Positions 1-11,533 are shown, counted from the stretch's first letter. The stretch: 64,000 bases of DNA from Raffaelea ambrosiae (GCA_002778195.1 PCDI01000001.1:930001-994000); one strand, 5' to 3'. A program made the numbers and translations. The notes: a model not told the origin generated them from the letters alone.

Positions 1-2007
1 GGCGGCTCGGCCAACCGATCGCGCGTCAAGAACAAGGCCAAGTACAACAACAGGCGCGGCAACGGCAAGGTCACGGCCGACACCATCGAGCAGGCCACCT
101 TTGGCCTGCCGGCGTGGCGCATGCTGGGCCCGGCTGCCAGAGGCGAGGAGATCCAGGGCGTACAGCTGGAGCCGGGGCGGCATGTGAAGCGCGGCTGGAC
201 AGAGACGGCCGAGGAGGCCAAGGAGTCGCAGCGGCAGGCCAAGAAGCAGCGCAAGGAGGAGAAGACCAAGGGCCGCGGCGGCAGCGCCGGCCGCGGCGAG
301 GTCAAGAAGGAGCGCTTCCCGGCCAAGAAGAAGAAGCAGGTCCAGTCCAAGTACCGTCCGGACAAGAAGGAGTGTCTGATCAAGACGGTCCTGCCGGCGC
401 ACAAGATCAAGACGACGGGCGCGAACAGCGCGCCGCTGGGCGTGACCATGCGCACCTTTGGGCACGCGGTGACCGACGGCACCGCCGCCGCCGTCGCCAA
501 GAAGCCCGCAGACGCCGACATCCCCCCGGTGGTCCCGGACAGCCGGGAGAAGCGCAAGCGCGACAAGAAGGCTCGCGAGGTGGTGGTGCACGAGTTCGCC
601 AACACGACGACGTTCCCGAGCTGGACCAAGACCACGACGAGCAAGGACGGCGGCCGCAACAAGGGCGTCGAGTACGTTGACAGCCTAGGCTGGGTGAACA
701 CGCAGGGCGATGTTGTGCAGCCACTAAAGAGCACGCGGCCGCCAGCCATCATCTCCAAGGCGACGCCGAAGAGCGAGGTCGAGGAAGAGAAGAAGAGCAA
801 GAAGAGCAAGAAGAAGACCGAGAAGGCCGCAGAGGAGGAGACTAAGGAGACTAAGGAGATTAAGGAGACCAAAGAAACCAAAGAAACCAAAACGAAGAAG
901 TCCGAGAAGGCCGACACAAAAGCCGACAAGAAATCCCAAAAGGCCGAGAAGCCTGGGAAAGTCAACGAGGCCGACAAGAAGACCGAGAAGGCAACCAAAC
1001 TAGAGGCGAAGAAGGTGGAGAGCGAAAGCGAAAGTGACGATGAGGCCGCGCAATACTCTGAAGACACGAGCAGCTCCGACGACTCCTCGGAGGAGGATGA
1101 TTCCAGCGACGACACCACCAGCAGCGACGACACTTCGTCCGAAGAAGACGATTCCAGCGAGGACGATTCCAGCGAGGACGACTCCAGCGAGGAGGAATCG
1201 GAGGAGGAGGACGAGGCTCAAGACTCAAGCGACGAGGAGAAGGCCGAGGACACGCCCGTCAAGACCCCTGCGCCCAAGAAGGCCAAGGCCAAGGAGACGG
1301 CCACCACGCCGATGGCGGAGCCCCTGATCTCGCCCCGTCCGCGGTCCTCCGGCTCGGGCGTGAACCTCCACATCAAGATCCCGCCTCCGCTGTCCAGGGT
1401 GCCGGTCACGCCGGCCGACAAGGTGCATCCCCTGGAGGCCCTCTACAAGATCGCCAAGGCGGATGACGGTGGCAGTGGCAGTGGCAGTGGAGACAAGAAG
1501 GGCCTGGCCGCCGCGCTGGAGGGCTCCAAGTCGTTCTCCTTCAACCTGGCCGCGCGCGACGCCGACATTGACGAAGACGCGGACGAGGAGGACGACGGCC
1601 TGAACGAGGAGCGCGACTTTGGCTCGCAGCAGCCCATGACCCCGTTCACCAAGGAGGAGTTTGACTGGCGGCACCAGCGCAGTGCGGCGCCGACGCCCGA
1701 CACAGCGCACCCCACCCGTGTCAGCAGCTTCAAGCCGTGGGCCGAGGAGGATGACGAAGATGCGGACGACGACGACGATGAGGACGCGGGGGCTGGTGAC
1801 AACAGCAGGGGCAAGGGATCCAAGCGCAAGGCCGAGGCCGAGGCCAGCCGGAGCGACAACAAGCAGCTCACGGCCGACACCGACTTTGAGGCCTTCTTCT
1901 GGGACAAGCGCGGCGACAACAACCGAGCGTGGAAGCAGCGCCGACGAGCAGCCGCCAAGGACAAGCGGTACCAGTCGAACAAGTCGCGGGCGAGCCGGGC
2001 CATCTAA
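1..2007 (+). CDS. Nop8/NOL8-like nucleolar protein, 3' part (5' end outside window)
   Basis: The frame is open from base 1 to TAA at 2005-2007, giving 668 visible residues; the true start lies to the left, so the ATG at 121 is internal. The protein is very rich in Lys/Arg/Glu, with many K-K-x-E-K runs typical of nucleolar proteins. At about 1060-1215 it has an acidic Ser/Asp/Glu tract built on a 15-bp repeat (D-D-S-S-E units). The C-terminus reads FEAFFWDKRGDNNRAW followed by basic residues, which resembles the conserved tail of Nop8/NOL8 proteins of 60S pre-ribosome assembly. The RRM expected at the N-terminus of that family would be outside the window. Coding is clear. The family call rests on the C-terminal motif, composition and low-complexity layout only; another nucleolar basic protein is possible. 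Confidence 0.6.
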   Translation, partial: GGSANRSRVKNKAKYNNRRGNGKVTADTIEQATFGLPAWRMLGPAARGEEIQGVQLEPGRHVKRGWTETAEEAKESQRQAKKQRKEEKTKGRGGSAGRGEVKKERFPAKKKKQVQSKYRPDKKECLIKTVLPAHKIKTTGANSAPLGVTMRTFGHAVTDGTAAAVAKKPADADIPPVVPDSREKRKRDKKAREVVVHEFANTTTFPSWTKTTTSKDGGRNKGVEYVDSLGWVNTQGDVVQPLKSTRPPAIISKATPKSEVEEEKKSKKSKKKTEKAAEEETKETKEIKETKETKETKTKKSEKADTKADKKSQKAEKPGKVNEADKKTEKATKLEAKKVESESESDDEAAQYSEDTSSSDDSSEEDDSSDDTTSSDDTSSEEDDSSEDDSSEDDSSEEESEEEDEAQDSSDEEKAEDTPVKTPAPKKAKAKETATTPMAEPLISPRPRSSGSGVNLHIKIPPPLSRVPVTPADKVHPLEALYKIAKADDGGSGSGSGDKKGLAAALEGSKSFSFNLAARDADIDEDADEEDDGLNEERDFGSQQPMTPFTKEEFDWRHQRSAAPTPDTAHPTRVSSFKPWAEEDDEDADDDDDEDAGAGDNSRGKGSKRKAEAEASRSDNKQLTADTDFEAFFWDKRGDNNRAWKQRRRAAAKDKRYQSNKSRASRAI

Positions 2008-3009
2008 GCCGGGCCTTGCTTTGCGGGCAAGCAGCATGTGACGCGTTTTCACTGCCGGGGGAGTTGAAAAGTTTTTTTTTTTTTTCCTTTCTTTCTTTTT
2101 TGGATAAAATTGCTAGCGTCATCGGCATCAACTACAGGACATGATTGAACATTGGGCAGGATGCATTCATCAGATTTGGGCTACCCGTCTTTCTTTTGTC
2201 TTCTTTTGTTCCATCTACATTTGCCAATCTCTCAAAAGATTCCCCTGCCTCACTTTTTCTCTCCCTTGGTTTCTTGGTTGTTTTTGTCTTTTGCTGAAAT
2301 CGGGTTACATCATATCATAATACACTAGAACTCCAACATACATCTAATAGACGGAGGCGTGCGGGCTCTCCATTGTGCATGCAAAGAAGGGATCGCTTGT
2401 ATATGCCGGTCTTTTTGGCGTTCGATCGCACGCCGCTATTTTCCGCCATCGTCATCACGCTCCGTTCCTCGTCCTAGAAGTGTTAACATCATGACAACTC
2501 CAAAAAGCACGATGTTCATCCAACAACTCCTGGCAGGTGTGACCTCACCGAGAAATTCCTTGCGTTTCCATGGCAGGATGGTAGCTTCGAACTAAGCAGG
2601 ACGGTGTTCTTGACGTCCGAAGCTGGGCGCAGGAGCCTTCCAACCAACATCTCGATCGGCATACGTACTAGCTAATTAATGGCTACAGCCGGCGCACAAC
2701 ACCCATCCATACTCATGACGGCATACAGCTACATCCATCCTGGTTACGTATTCACTGCTGCTGCATTTGTCTTTACAGTCTTCTCGTCGGGCTTCATTTA
2801 GGGGCCCATGCCCAGCCCGGAGAGGAGAAGACGCCCCCGGAGTCTCTCGGTCTTTTCTAATATAAGCTTCCAACTTTCAACCTCTTCTTCTTCGCCTCCT
2901 CTTCCTCTTGATCTCCTCATTCTTCTTCGCCTCCTTATTTTTCTTCGCCATCTTCTTCGTCATCTCCTTCCTTTCATTTCTCCCATCTCGCAAAAGAGCC
3001 ACGTTCAGA
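2008..3009. other. Intergenic: 3' UTR and CT-rich leader of next gene
   Basis: No coding frame is supported. A T-rich stretch at 2069-2100 follows the Nop8-like stop and may be part of its 3' UTR. From about 2870 to 3000 the + strand is dominated by CTTCTT/CCTC runs, the usual pyrimidine-rich 5' leader of a fungal gene, ending just before the ATG at 3010. Confidence 0.6.
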
Positions 3010-3951
3010 ATGACCAGCTCCCCCGCTACGGCTACGGCGGCGTCTTCGTCGCCGCTGCCCACCCATCACCAGCGACGGCCAGCCGCTGGCCGCCCTGCCC
3101 CCCAGGCAGCGGACACCTCCATCAGGTTTTGGATGGAGCCCCTGATGCGTGGCAACTACACTCTGGACTTGCTGTACTTGATAAACGGCCTGGTCTTCGC
3201 ATTGTGCCTCTTCATCCGGATCAGCAGGCTCCCGGAGGCCCTCCAGTACGACAGCAGCCTGATGTCCATCGCCCGGGAGCTGGGCCCCAGCTTCCTTCTT
3301 AGCGCCTTCGCTTTCCTGGGCTGGGCCCACTGTCTGGTCATGCGCCGCGTGCGCCGCGAGTCTCAGCGCAAGCTGGACGCTACCAACGGGGGCTATGGCG
3401 CCGACGCTGTTCCCCTGACTACCCTGACCACACCGCGGCGCCCTCCCGGCACCTACTCCGGAACCAGTGCGGCCGATGCCGGTGCTGGTGCCGGTGCCGG
3501 TGCCGCTACCCGTGCCGCTACCCGTGCCGCGACCGGTGCTGGTGCCGCTTCTGGCGCCACTCCTCGTGCCTTGACGACCGCCACCCCTGCCGCGGCGACC
3601 ACTACCCCTTCCACTGCTGCTGCCACCTCAGCACCTGTCGCCTCCTCTGCCCCTGCCGCCACCTCTGTCCCTGCCGCCACCACTGCCCCTGCTGCCAACG
3701 CTGCCACTCGGACTGCTGCAACCACGGCCCCTTTTGCTACCGCTCCCCCCAGCGGCCAGTTCGCTTCTTTTGCGTTCCGGCCACCAACAGCCGCCCCCCC
3801 GGTGGATCGGACCTACCACCAGCAGGCCTACAGCTCAGACCAGCTGCACCAGCATGTCCAGGCTCTGCAGGGCTTTGCTTCTGAGCACGAGCGACGGCAG
3901 CAACAGGAGCGCCGGCAGCAATATCCGCCGAATAGCTTCCACCACTTCTAA
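3010..3951 (+). CDS. Small two-span membrane protein with Ala/Thr-rich tail, function unknown
   Basis: This is a single-exon frame of 313 residues. The frame is open further upstream (to 2908) but without an ATG, so the ATG at 3010, just after the CT-rich leader, is the start. About 50 disordered N-terminal residues are followed by two hydrophobic segments, at about residues 52-69 (LDLLYLINGLVFALCLFIR) and 93-111 (GPSFLLSAFAFLGWAHCLV), then a basic stop-transfer (MRRVRRESQRK). From about residue 155 the chain is Ala/Thr/Gly/Pro repeats, then a Gln/Arg/His-rich end. The hydrophobic hairpin suggests an integral membrane protein, with the tail on one side. I do not recognise the family, and the repeats would evolve too fast to help. 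Confidence 0.7.
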   Translation: MTSSPATATAASSSPLPTHHQRRPAAGRPAPQAADTSIRFWMEPLMRGNYTLDLLYLINGLVFALCLFIRISRLPEALQYDSSLMSIARELGPSFLLSAFAFLGWAHCLVMRRVRRESQRKLDATNGGYGADAVPLTTLTTPRRPPGTYSGTSAADAGAGAGAGAATRAATRAATGAGAASGATPRALTTATPAAATTTPSTAAATSAPVASSAPAATSVPAATTAPAANAATRTAATTAPFATAPPSGQFASFAFRPPTAAPPVDRTYHQQAYSSDQLHQHVQALQGFASEHERRQQQERRQQYPPNSFHHF

Positions 3952-4861
3952 ATCCCGGCAACGCCAGCAGGGCAGTCGTCTGCGGAGATGAGCAGACAGT
4001 GGGGGGGCGATGAGGAGGCTGTAGGTGAGAGATTGCAGGTGTTGAACGGCGTATTTGACTTGATGAGGATCAGATCGTAGGAGGGGGGGTTCGAAGGGTT
4101 CCCTCGTTGTAAGAAGTAGCTTTTCTACCACCACCACCACCACCACCGCCGCCACGATTACCGTTATCTTTGCCCCCTTTTTTTTTGTATTTTTTTGGTT
4201 GGTTTTTGGTATACGTAGTTTGCGGATTGGATCTGGGTCTCCATTTATATCTTGATATCTCAGCGTTCGGGGAGTGTAACTAGCCTTTAGAACCAGGATG
4301 AGCTGGTTGGAGGACCGAATTTAGGCAGACCGTTCCGAACAAAAGGAAGTGGACTGAACAAAGTGAACGTGAGTCCCAGGAAATTTGCACTCTTGGGAAG
4401 CCAGGAATGTGAGGCTCGAAACGACAACCCGGGCAAGCAAAATGGTGTAAGCAAAGAATCACCGCTGGTGATCGTACATTCACCCGGACGAGAGGGTGGT
4501 AAGAAGACGGCTAGCCTGAGACTCTCTTGGACACGAGGAGAGTATCTGCACTTGCATTTGTTACTGACTTTCTCATTTTGACTAACAAATCCCTCCTCGA
4601 CTCATCTTTACCAGACGGAGTCCATATCATTTGATCCAACTTGCTATATTTCTCATCTCCTCGGAAAGGACAAACTCCCCGACAGGGAAAAAAAAGTACT
4701 CTTGTTACAAAGAGTTGACACAGACTTCTGTGCAATCTTTTGCTCATGTTTCTTCTTGTTCGGATTCTGTTGTGCCGATGACTTTAGCCGGCGTCACAGA
4801 AGTTTTAGTCTTTCAGACCAGGCGGAAGTGTGACTTGATTACGTCACAGGTCCGTCAGGAG

Positions 4862-4927
4862 TACCATAGAAAGAATAAAAGAATAGAAGAATAAAAGAGA
4901 ATTAATAAAAATAATAAAAATAGAGGA

Positions 4928-4958
<31 letters not shown>

Positions 4959-5007
4959 AAAGGAAAAGGAAAAATAAAGAAAAAAGGAAAAAAAAGGAAA
5001 AAAAACC
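4862..5007. repeat. A-rich low-complexity block
   Basis: About 145 bp is almost entirely A/T/G on the + strand, with AATAA and GGAAAAA units, including several consecutive AAT/AATA copies near 4925-4960. It looks like simple-sequence DNA and not a gene. Confidence 0.8.
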
Positions 5008-6809
5008 CTCCGTCAATGGCAACCTTTTTTCGGATCATTGGTTGTGAGAATTCCCCGTTCTTTGTCTGTTCCCTGAACTCCTCTTTCATGGGTCCCCTCA
5101 CAATGGCACATCACCTCATGCAACAGGGGGGCCTGGGGGAGCAGCCGCTTGTTCGTCCCGTCCCTCCACGACAGCCTAGTCAACTATCCCCCTGGCAATC
5201 GGCCACGCCGCGGCTGCGACTCTGATGAGAGGAGAAAACCGCACACACACCACCCCAGCGATCGCCACGGCCTGTGCGCCAGCGACCCCAGGTTACAGGT
5301 TTGTCGGTTTGTGCCAGATTCGGACTGTTGTCACAATACACGGCAGCTCAACCACAAAACGGCATGGCTCTAGGGAGACAAAGGGAGTGGAAGAGTGGCA
5401 GAACAACATTCGCATCCTGCAAGCGGTTCAGTGCTTTTTGGGGGGGCAGTCTGTGCTTTCTCCTCCTGCAAAAGGAAGAGCCCAAGGCAAGCCAGAAAAG
5501 CGAACTGCAACTGGGATTCCACAGGGGTAGTGTGAGCGGTTCCCGTGCATTCTCATCTCCTTCCCTCCTGTGAAGACTTGGACATTGTCTCTGACCATTC
5601 CGGAGCTTCTGGATACTATCTTCTGGACGGATGTTCCCTGGCCCGTCCATGGTCCAGGCTTCCCACCATTAGGAGACGCCACTGGCACGGCATATAGACG
5701 GCATCTGGTCATTGTCACTTTCCTGGATTTCTGTTCTCTCCAACCGTGTAGGGACAAACACAGTTTGCCCGCCGTGGATTAGCCGAGTTTAAACATGCAC
5801 CTCGACCTGGAATTTCGAGGCTTGCTCGCCTTTGTTTCTTCTATTGTGAGATATTCGGTCTTTTGTAGCTTCATGTCAGTAGCACCCATAGAACCCGCCT
5901 CTTTACAAGATGCAGCATATTTGTTCCCAAGAGAACGTGCCATTGCATTTTAGCTTCGTCCCTCCAACTGCCGTTGTCGATCCCCCAGTCTCCTGCCCCT
6001 GTCCCAGTCGTATTTCGCCATTTCTCCAGCTGTCAGTGTCTCATCCCAACCTCCTGAGCTATGGCTTATCCTTTCTCTTTTCATATCCTCTCCTGGCCTT
6101 AGACGGTCCTCCCCACAACTCCCCCTCTCTGCCCCCCCCTGTCCACTAACAAGTCGGTCCTTATCCTGATCGGCATCGTGTCGTGCAAAAGCCCTTGCTG
6201 TGATATGGCCATCAGCATGTTGTACCTTGTCCCAATGGGTCCACCTCACTCTCGCGTGTCTCTCGGCTCGCTCTCGTCTCGTCTTTGTCAGGCGCCATTT
6301 GTCTCAAGTGGTCTTGTTGACGACGCTTGTTTGCTTCCGATAATCTGCACATCTGGTCGGCGCCTATTCGGCAGCTTTCTCGTCCTCTTTGCTAAAAGCT
6401 CGGATGGCCTCTCGGGCTTCGTTGTTCCATTCTCTCGGGTCTTTGTGCATCAGTTGTGGCAGGCAAGACCCTGACTCAGGCCATGGAACCATCGGCAACG
6501 ATGCTGGCAAGACGGGATGGCCCTTCCCCGGGTCATATCACAGACTTTTCCGCTAGTCCTCGTGATTGAAACTTGGCGGTCCGTCATTAGATGCATGCTT
6601 GGTATTGGCAGTCTGTAACACTTCTTTCTCCATGACAAGACCACAATTTTGTCACTTGAATGAATCCTCTTTGCTTCTGAACAGACAAAAGTCTGACGGC
6701 CTCGAACAATAGCGCAGATCCATTTTGCATGCCTTTATACTCTCCCCCCGGTTAGGACAGTGGCATTCTCTGCCCATATCGCGGCGCTGCTTTACTGAAT
6801 GATCTTCCG

Positions 6810-6816
6810 TATAAAG
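6810..6816 (+). promoter_or_regulatory. TATA-like element of the laccase gene
   Basis: TATAAAG lies 140 bp upstream of the laccase ATG, a plausible distance for a fungal core promoter with a leader of roughly 100 nt. The assignment rests on motif and position only. Confidence 0.45.
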
Positions 6817-6955
6817 GAGCTTGCCTCCCCAAGCTTTCCCATCCCCCAAGGTCAATTTCTTGGCATTCTCACATTGGCTGCTCGCTTTCCCTCTATTCCA
6901 TCGTTCTTCTAGCCAGCAGCAATCCCATTCGCTCTCAAGTTTCACACAAATCAGA

Positions 6956-9258
6956 ATGAGGCTGTTGTCCATACTCATCTCCCTTGCACAAGGGGCGCTG
7001 TGGATACAATCGTCTACAGCTGCCCCAGTTGCATCTTCCCAAGATGTCACGATGCAAGCCATCAGGCCGCCGCCCACCTCTTGCAACACGCCGACGAATC
7101 GAACTTGCTGGCTTCCGGGGTTTGACATAAACACGGATTGGGAGCTCAACACACCGACAACAGGAGTTGTACGGCATGTAAGTCGATATCCCATCACTGG
7201 ACGGTGGCAGTTTTGCACAGCTGACAAGATAGTACACTTTCAACATCACGGAAGTAGATAGTTACACCGGACCAGACGGAGTTGTGAAGACAAAGGCAAT
7301 GCTCATAAATGGTAAGTGGACGTTTTCTCCCCAACGCTGACGACGAAAACTAACATGGCCCAGGCAAATTTCCCGGTAAGCAATTTGACAGTTTCCCCTT
7401 TTTGTTTTGCTTTTTCCATGCTTACAATTAGCAAAGGACCAACAATCAAAGCCAGTAAGTGCCCGCATGTTTACTCGCTTTGTCCTCGTCGTCATTCTGA
7501 CAAGTTGCCATAGACTGGGGAGACACAATTGCTGTCAACGTGGTCAACAAGCTGCAGACCAATGGGTATGCCCCGATGATGTTCTCCATGGTATTGGACC
7601 GAAGCTGACCAGACAGCACGGGGATTCACTGGCATGGCATGCGCCAGCTCAACAACAACATCAACGACGGCGTGCCTGGCGTGACCGAGTGCCCCATTCC
7701 GCCTGGCCACAACAAGACATACACCCTGACCGCCATGCAATACGGCACAACGTGGTACGTCCCCTCGGTGTTTTTTTTTTTTGTCCGTTATTGCGGTTCC
7801 ACACTGACAGCGCTCAGGTACCACACACACGTGTCGTCTCAGTATGCCTACGGCATCACGGGCTCCATCCAGATCGACGGCCCGGCCGCGCTCAACTACG
7901 ACGTCGACCTCGGCCCGTTCCCCATCTCGGACTGGTACTATGGCAGCGCCGACCAGCTGCTCCTGGCCGTGTCCGACGGTGCCCACCCGTTCGTGCCGGG
8001 GCAGCCCGGCGCCTCGCCGCCCAGCGACAATCTGCTGTTCAACGGAACCAACATTGACCCCCGGGGCACGGGTGGTGGGCAGTACGCCACCGTCCATCTC
8101 ACGCCGGGCAAGCGCCACCGCCTGCGCCTGATCAACCCGTCGGTCGACAACACGTTCACCGTGTCCATTGTCAACCACCGGATGACGGTGATCGAAACCG
8201 ACTTTGTGCCCGTGAAGCCCGCGGTCGTCGATTCTCTGTTTCTGGCCGTGGGCCAGCGCTACGACGTCCTCCTGGACGCCGACCGCGGCCCGCCCGGCAG
8301 CAGTTTCTGGATCAACGCGACGTTCTCCAACACCAAGGTGTGTGGCCTGTCCAGCAACCAGTACCCAGCAGCGATTCTGCGGTACGGCGATGCACACGCT
8401 TCGTCCGCGGCACAATCTGCACCGCCCCCGGGGAACGTGTCCAACAGCTCCGTGCCCACATCGGCACAAGACGCATCGGCCCCCGCAGCCACGCCCCCCT
8501 CCGCGGACACGTCCACGAGTCACGACCTGCCGACGGACCGGGGTGCGCCGCCGGCGGACTCGCTCTGCGCCGACAACACCAGCTTCGTGCCCATTGTGAC
8601 GCGCTCGGCGCCGCTGGCCCAGTTCGCGCCGCGGCCCGACAACAGCCTGCCGGTGTCGCTGCAGCTGGACGGGGCGACGTCGCGGGTGTACTGGCAGGTC
8701 AACGGGTCCGCCATTGACGTGGCGTGGCAGAAGCCCACGCTGCAGTATCTGCTCGAGGGCAGCAGCAGCAGCAGCATCGACCAGATCCCGCCGAGCAGCA
8801 ACATTGTGCAGCTGCCGGGCGGCGCTTCGCAGTGGAGCTTCTGGCTGATCCAGAGCCTGTCGGCGGTGCCGCACCCGATGCACCTGCACGGCCACGACTT
8901 CCTCATCCTGGGCCAGAGCCCGCCGCTGGCCAACCCGGCGGACCCGGCCAACGGGCCGATCGCGTTCAACATGATCGACCACAGCATGCTGCGGCCGGAC
9001 AACCCGGTGCGGCGGGACGCGACGATGCTGCCGGCCTGGGGCTGGCTGCTGGTGGCGTTTGAGACGACCAACCCGGGCGCGTGGGTGTTCCACTGCCACA
9101 TTGCCTGGCACATCAGCGAGGGCCTGAGCGCGCAGTTCCTGGAGCGGCCGGACGACATCCGGGGCGCCATGGACCTCAACGCGGTGACGGACAACTGCCA
9201 GAACTGGCGGGCGTATGCGCCGACGAGTCCGTTCAACCAGACGGATTCGGGGCTGTAA
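6956..9258 (+). CDS. Secreted ascomycete laccase (multicopper oxidase)
   Basis: Oxidises phenolic substrates while reducing O2 to water outside the cell. Seven exons: 6956-7177, 7233-7311, 7364-7375, 7437-7454, 7514-7565, 7617-7754 and 7818-9258, joined in frame to 653 residues. Exons 3 and 4 are only 12 and 18 nt but are needed to read LINGKFPGPTIKANWGDT. A signal peptide (MRLLSILISLAQGALWIQSS) supports this start. The four copper motifs are present: HWHG, HTHVSSQYAYG, HPMHLHGHDF and HCHIAWHISEGL. The residue after the Cys-His loop is Leu, as in ascomycete enzymes. The C-terminus is DSGL, matching the DSG(I/V/L) plug known from ascomycete laccases. An unusual Ser/Thr/Pro/Ala-rich insertion of about 50 residues (8390-8560) sits before the third cupredoxin domain. 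The gene converges on rtf2, 338 bp away. Confidence 0.93.
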
Positions 9259-9596
9259 GAGTAGTCAGGCGTCAAGTAGCTAGTCGTTTTTTGTTGCTGG
9301 GTGGTTGCTTTCTATGTTTGATCTCTACTTTTTGTCAAAAAGATAGGACTGGTTCCTCTGTACCTGTACGACCTTGTTCTCTTTTCCTTGGCGTTAGAAA
9401 AGCTTCTTAATTCTATTTCTATATTCTTTTCTCATCCTCATGCTAATAGATCCCGTCGTTTCTCAGTTTTCTCAACGGCAGACAATGAAGGGGGGTATCG
9501 CTAAAGAAAATGAACACATCTACATTTACAAAAGGCAATGCACAAACACAGACAGGCACGCTATGCCCTGGTCTCTTCTTCTGCCGAGCGTCTTGC
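9259..9596. other. Convergent intergenic space, laccase/rtf2
   Basis: Holds the 3' UTRs of two genes transcribed towards each other; it is T-rich, with no coding signal. Confidence 0.5.
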
Positions 9597-10448
9597 TCAG
9601 CCGGGCTTGGTGCCGTTTCCTGTCCCATTTCTTGTGCCATTGCTCAACACATCCTTTCTGTCCTTTTTTCGTTTGCGTTCTTCGCTGCCGCCGTTCGCGC
9701 CTTCGTCCTGGGCCTTCCGTTTCTTATGCTTCTTCTTGCCGTCCTTGTCCTTGTCCTTGTTATGGCTCTTTTTCAGGCTGTGCGTGAGGCCCCTGGACCG
9801 CAGGTCGTCGATGCGCTGGGCGAGCCGGTCTTTCTCGGCCTTCTCGGTGGGCAGAATGGGAATTGCGTTGGACGGCTCGAACAATTCGTTGCACGTGTAG
9901 CACCGACGATCCGCAAGCAACACCTTGGAAAGAGCCGTCTCCGAAAAGACATGTCCACACGGCACCAGGTACACGGCCTTGCACCTGGGGCCCAGTTCCT
10001 TGAGCGTCGCGGGGCACTGCCAGAGGCACTCCCGGTCCGCTGGCTGCCTGGCCAGCGTGGCATGCAACCGGACCACATCCCGCAGCGACCGGATGCCCGT
10101 GGTCGAAAAGGCCGGGTCCGCCACCAGAACGGTGGCCTCGTTTGCATCCTCCTGCTTGCGTGACGGCACCGTGGGTTGTTCCTCGTTGTTTTTTGTCTCG
10201 TCCTTCTGGTCCTCCTTCGCCGGGCCGACCAGGCCCCGTGCGACAGTGTCAAAGTTGTAGAGCTGTCCGCGCCAGTCGGACACGATGTAACCATCCAGTT
10301 CAAGCGGCTCGCCGCTGATGGGGTCGGTTTGCCACGAATGCGTCGACGCCTCGAGGGTGGTGGCCTTGATCTCGGACACGGTAGGTTGTCGTCCTGCTGA
10401 CTTGACCAGCTCCCGTCGGGTGGGGATGGAGCCGCCGTCGTTGCCCAT
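9597..10448 (-). CDS. rtf2: Replication termination factor 2 (Rtf2)
   Basis: A single exon of 283 residues. The start at 10448 is chosen because MGNDGGSIPTRRELVK matches the conserved Rtf2 N-terminus; the frame upstream has no ATG. The central part holds the Rtf2-type C2HC2-like modified RING: LWQCPATLKEL, then LVPCGHVFSE, then RRCYTCNELF. The rest of the family's zinc-binding half-site pattern is also visible. The C-terminal tail is Lys-rich (KDKDKDGKKKHKKRK) and probably nuclear-targeting. In fission yeast Rtf2 stabilises paused forks at the RTS1 barrier, and the family also has links to splicing. The gene is divergent from TOR, with 1085 bp between start codons. Confidence 0.93.
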   Translation of the reverse strand: MGNDGGSIPTRRELVKSAGRQPTVSEIKATTLEASTHSWQTDPISGEPLELDGYIVSDWRGQLYNFDTVARGLVGPAKEDQKDETKNNEEQPTVPSRKQEDANEATVLVADPAFSTTGIRSLRDVVRLHATLARQPADRECLWQCPATLKELGPRCKAVYLVPCGHVFSETALSKVLLADRRCYTCNELFEPSNAIPILPTEKAEKDRLAQRIDDLRSRGLTHSLKKSHNKDKDKDGKKKHKKRKAQDEGANGGSEERKRKKDRKDVLSNGTRNGTGNGTKPG

Positions 10449-11533
10449 GGCGAGGCAGGTTCTGGTAGTGGTATCTTGTATACAATAAGAGAGCGGCAAG
10501 ATTACCAAGAAGCCCGAACCAAACAAAGACGAGAAGAGGGAGCAAACATGGAGAGAGACGTCGTCGTCTTTCCAGGAACCAACAAGACGGAAGGAAGGGG
10601 GCGAGCTTCGGATAAGATAGCAGGGGTCCCACTTTATTCTTACTTCTGCTTCGAGGCTTAGTGCGCACTGTACCTACCGCCTGCATGTTTTGCGTTGTGT
10701 TCACAGTGCGAAGCTCGCTGGCCAGTTGCTGTCACGCGCAAAGCTTAGCGGCTGACCGCTGGAACGGCAGGTGCGACCGCTGTAATTGGCAGGGCCCAGC
10801 CCCGCCCTCTGCGCTAAGAAAGGAAGGAACGCCCGGGTGGACAAGAGGAAGGGGACCAGGTGGACAAGGCCCCAGCTCGGGGGGGGGGGGGTCTTCGTCG
10901 CGCAGAAACGGGGGCACATGATGTTTTCCCGCTGACCCTCTATTGAGTTAAACTATCTAAGAGCTTCAACTTCCAACCTCTTTTTCCGCCTCGCCTTGTC
11001 CATCTGCAACAGCAAACCTGCATCCTCCCACACCCGCTTTCTGTATGTATCCGCCCCTTTTCAACGCTGCAATCCCATCTGCAGCAGCAAGAGCTCTCGC
11101 AAAAAATACACCGGTCGTCTGGCTCATTTGCTCCGGCTTTTTTTTTGGCGCCCCTGTTTCGAGCTGTGCAAGCTGACTTCTGACTACTATTTAGAGCTCC
11201 CTTGGCTTTTTTTTGGGCTTGTTCGGTTTGCAACGGCCAGCCCGTTGTCTGGCGTTCTCTTCCGCCGACCCCTTTTCCTGCCTTCCTCTCGCCGCTCCCT
11301 TTTCTTCCGATCGCTTCGGTTTGTTTGTCTGCATAGACTGGTGCAAGTCCCCCAAAGTCCCATACCGAAGGCGACGTGTTCGACGACGCACCTCCTCGAT
11401 ACTCCGATACCCTCCACCCCCAATCGCTGCCGCGTCCGGCTGGCCGACGATGCTAGTATTTGCTGCCGAAACATCGCGTTGAAGCGGCGGCGACTGACCG
11501 GGGCCGACAACGATCGGTCACACCTCGGCCACC
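10449..11533. promoter_or_regulatory. Divergent promoter region, rtf2 / TOR
   Basis: No gene is seen. The region lies between two outward-facing starts. It has a 13-nt G run at 10879-10891 and, on the + strand from about 10980 to 11500, a C/T-rich leader leading into the TOR ATG. Confidence 0.55.

Larger units (their letters stand above)
3952..6955. other. Intergenic, about 3 kb, no gene recognised
   Basis: The short open frames here (all about 100 codons or less) show no family resemblance, no consistent codon bias and no splice-linked continuation. The stretch holds an A-rich low-complexity block (4862-5007) and, at its right end, the laccase promoter with a TATA-like element. Two CCCCGG sites (near 6524 and 6747) match the loose CreA consensus on the reverse strand, but that motif is short enough to occur by chance. 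Confidence 0.5.

Noticed and set aside
6652..7227. 191-codon minus-strand frame across the laccase promoter and exon 1
   Set aside because: Overlaps the signal peptide exon, no recognisable domain, no leader features.
7492..9111. 539-codon antisense frame over the laccase
   Set aside because: Out-of-frame shadow; the + strand has all four copper motifs.
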